Source: Agromyces sp. G08B096
GTDB taxonomy: Bacteria > Actinomycetota > Actinomycetes > Actinomycetales > Microbacteriaceae
DNA length: 64,000 bases
Assembly: GCF_040267705.1 (NCBI RefSeq)
Contig: NZ_CP158374.1
Location: forward strand, 1,674,001-1,738,000
Direction: 5' to 3'
The translations under genes and the position numbers were made by a program. The notes under the pieces were generated by a model that was given only the letters and a program-made list of their open reading frames with translations, made no database searches and had not been told where the DNA came from. Shown here one piece after another: positions 63,501 through 64,000 of the stretch (position 1 is the stretch's first letter; the number at the start of each line of letters is the position of its first letter).

Positions 63501-64000
63501 AGCTGGCCGGCGGTGATCGCCGCCGCGAGGCGGTGGTATCCCTCCTCCTGCCTGGCGAGGACGAGCAGGTGGTCGCCTTCGGGGTCGGCCTCGCCCATCT
63601 GGGGCCGGCTGAGCCCGAGCGAGAGCTCGGCGCCGAAGACCGTGGCGAGCTCGGGGAAGCTCTCGGCGGCCTCGGCGAAGCGCACGATGCCGTAGAAACC
63701 GTCGTGGTCGGTGATCGCGAGCCCGGTGAGGCCGAGGCGGTGCGCCTCCTCGACGAGCTGCTCGGGCATCGAGGCTCCGTCGAGGAAGCTGAACGCCGAG
63801 TGCGCGTGCAGTTCGGCGTAGGGGACGACCGGGCCTTCGACCGGCGGCAGGTCGGCCGACGGCTTGTACGGGTGGCGCTTCCGGCTCCAGGCCGGGCTGT
63901 CCCCGCCGTCGGCGATGAGCCGGCCGCCCGGTCCCACGTCGGGCCGGCGGCGGTCGGAGAGCTGGCGTTCGAGCTCCGACCACGGGATCTCGGGGTTGTT
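60560..64000 (-). CDS. dnaE2: Error-prone DNA polymerase DnaE2 (5' truncated by window edge)
   Basis: DnaE2 is the damage-tolerance C-family polymerase, working with ImuA/ImuB. 1146 residues are visible and the frame stays open to the window end, where NNPEIPWSELE matches the DnaE2 N-terminus, so only a few residues are missing. The N-terminal PHP domain has ELHAHSAFSFLDGAS. The polymerase active site carries PDIDVDFDSDRRE, with CYVLRITAVDSIFY, and the C-terminal OB domain has a DnaE2-type tail. The stop is TAG at 60560. No imuA/imuB are in the window; they may lie upstream of the edge. Confidence 0.95.
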   Translation of the reverse strand, partial: NNPEIPWSELERQLSDRRRPDVGPGGRLIADGGDSPAWSRKRHPYKPSADLPPVEGPVVPYAELHAHSAFSFLDGASMPEQLVEEAHRLGLTGLAITDHDGFYGIVRFAEAAESFPELATVFGAELSLGLSRPQMGEADPEGDHLLVLARQEEGYHRLAAAITAGQLAGGEKGRPVYDLEELAERAGGHWLVPTGCRKGAVRRALAAEGADGARRELDRLTAVFGPEQVAVELFDHGHPGDQPANDLLADLAARAGLPVIATNAVHYATPPEHRLAQALAAVRARRSLDELDGWLPASDGLHLRSGAEMAARFARYPGAVSRTVDLAADLGFRLRSARPKLPRQQVPEGHTPMSWLRELVWRGADELYPGVPDHVRERLQQELDVIEQKDFPGYFLIVHDLVHEARRRGILCQGRGSAANSAVCYVLRITAVDSIFYRLPFERFLSALRDEEPDIDVDFDSDRREEIIQYVYAKYGRQNAAQVANVISYRPKAAVRDMAKALGYSAGQQDAWSRQVERWGAVVETDDHDIPAPVVELAEQVLTFPRHLGIHSGGMVLTDRPVGEVVPIEHARMEHRTVLQWDKDDCAWMGLVKFDLLGLGMLAALQYTFDLIRETTGEDWELANLPKEEAAVYDMLCRADSIGVFQVESRAQMGTLPRLKPRRFYDLVVEIALIRPGPVQGGAVHPYIRRRTGEEPVSYLHPKLVPVLERTLGVPLFQEQLMQMAVAVGDCTPADADLLRRAMGSKRGVERIETLKERLYAGMAGNGIDPQTADEIYAKIQAFANFGFAESHALSFALLVYASSWLKLHYPAAFLAALLRAQPMGFYSPQTLTADARRHGVEVRRPDIQRSGVHAGLEPVAEAEMDASRGRGSMPPEGPSGLPGCADPVQPPVGDFDRDAPDRSAEHRRDAAFAVRLGLADVSSIGTALAERLVAERERGGPFRDMPDVSRRVGLDAAELEALAAAGAFASFGLDRRRALWLAGEAAQDRAEYLPGSVVAVQPPLLPMLTPTEQVVYDLWATGISPDDHPIRHIRDRLDERGVIRVDLLRHAESGRRIEVGGVVTHRQRPATASGITFLNIEDESGTVNVIAGVGVWNRYRRIAREAPAMIVRGILERSRDGVVNVVADRFESLTVSAPHRSRDFR

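Overview
The window is a dense, very GC-rich (about 70% by eye) stretch of actinobacterial chromosome. Gene content and order point to the family Microbacteriaceae, possibly an Agromyces- or Leifsonia-like genus: a suf cluster with a Rieske ferredoxin, folC-DUF4233-ndk-rne-rplU-rpmA-obg-proBA-nadD-rsfS-tRNA-Ala, an ileS preceded by a short translational T-box, glgC/glgA, and DUF3097 next to dnaE2. I see no rRNA operon, insertion sequence, prophage, CRISPR array or plasmid function. Most of the window is core genome.

Layout. 1-4135: 3' part of a suf Fe-S assembly operon (sufB fragment, sufD, Rieske protein, sufC, sufT) and a methyltransferase. 4214-9363: a leftward set (73-aa protein, GNAT, valS, MFS transporter) and a divergent GntR regulator with a clear operator. 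9401-15224: T-box, ileS, folC, DUF4233, ndk. 15341-26582: VKOR (leftward), rne, DUF4031 (leftward), rplU-rpmA, obg-proB-proA, a 70-aa membrane protein, nadD, a Pro/Gln-rich membrane protein, rsfS, tRNA-Ala(GGC). 26628-34577: a DUF457-type membrane protein, a coiled-coil membrane protein, a branched-chain 2-oxo acid dehydrogenase operon headed by an Lrp-type regulator, an MpaB-like protein and a secreted lytic transglycosylase. 34660-41898: GH3 lipoprotein, YceI, HTH_42 (AlkZ-like) protein, ABC-F ATPase, SURF1 operon, fabG. 41895-49257: serB-glgC facing glgA, an ABC ATPase, bL31 type B, an exonuclease, a hydrolase and a glycosyltransferase. 49291-64000: a frameshifted histidine phosphatase, Sir2, a SPOUT RNA methylase, a D,D-carboxypeptidase, an SGNH hydrolase, a helicase, a PLP enzyme facing its Lrp regulator, an erythrin-VIT fusion, an SDR, DUF3097 and 5'-truncated dnaE2.

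Themes. Many genes lack a ribosome binding site and instead have a TAnnnT-like -10 hexamer ending 6-8 nt before the start codon, the expected layout of leaderless transcripts. In four cases that hexamer contains the stop codon of the gene before it. Convergent pairs are separated by near-perfect GC hairpins or overlap by a few bases. A strand-symmetric heptamer, GGATGCC/GGCATCC, recurs through the window and forces otherwise rare codons (GAT, GCA).

I did not find a convincing new multi-gene system. The most checkable unusual items are the 4-bp tandem duplication that breaks the histidine phosphatase, the stop-codon-embedded promoters, the heptamer, and two well-formed operator palindromes (8978-9000 and 50828-50845).
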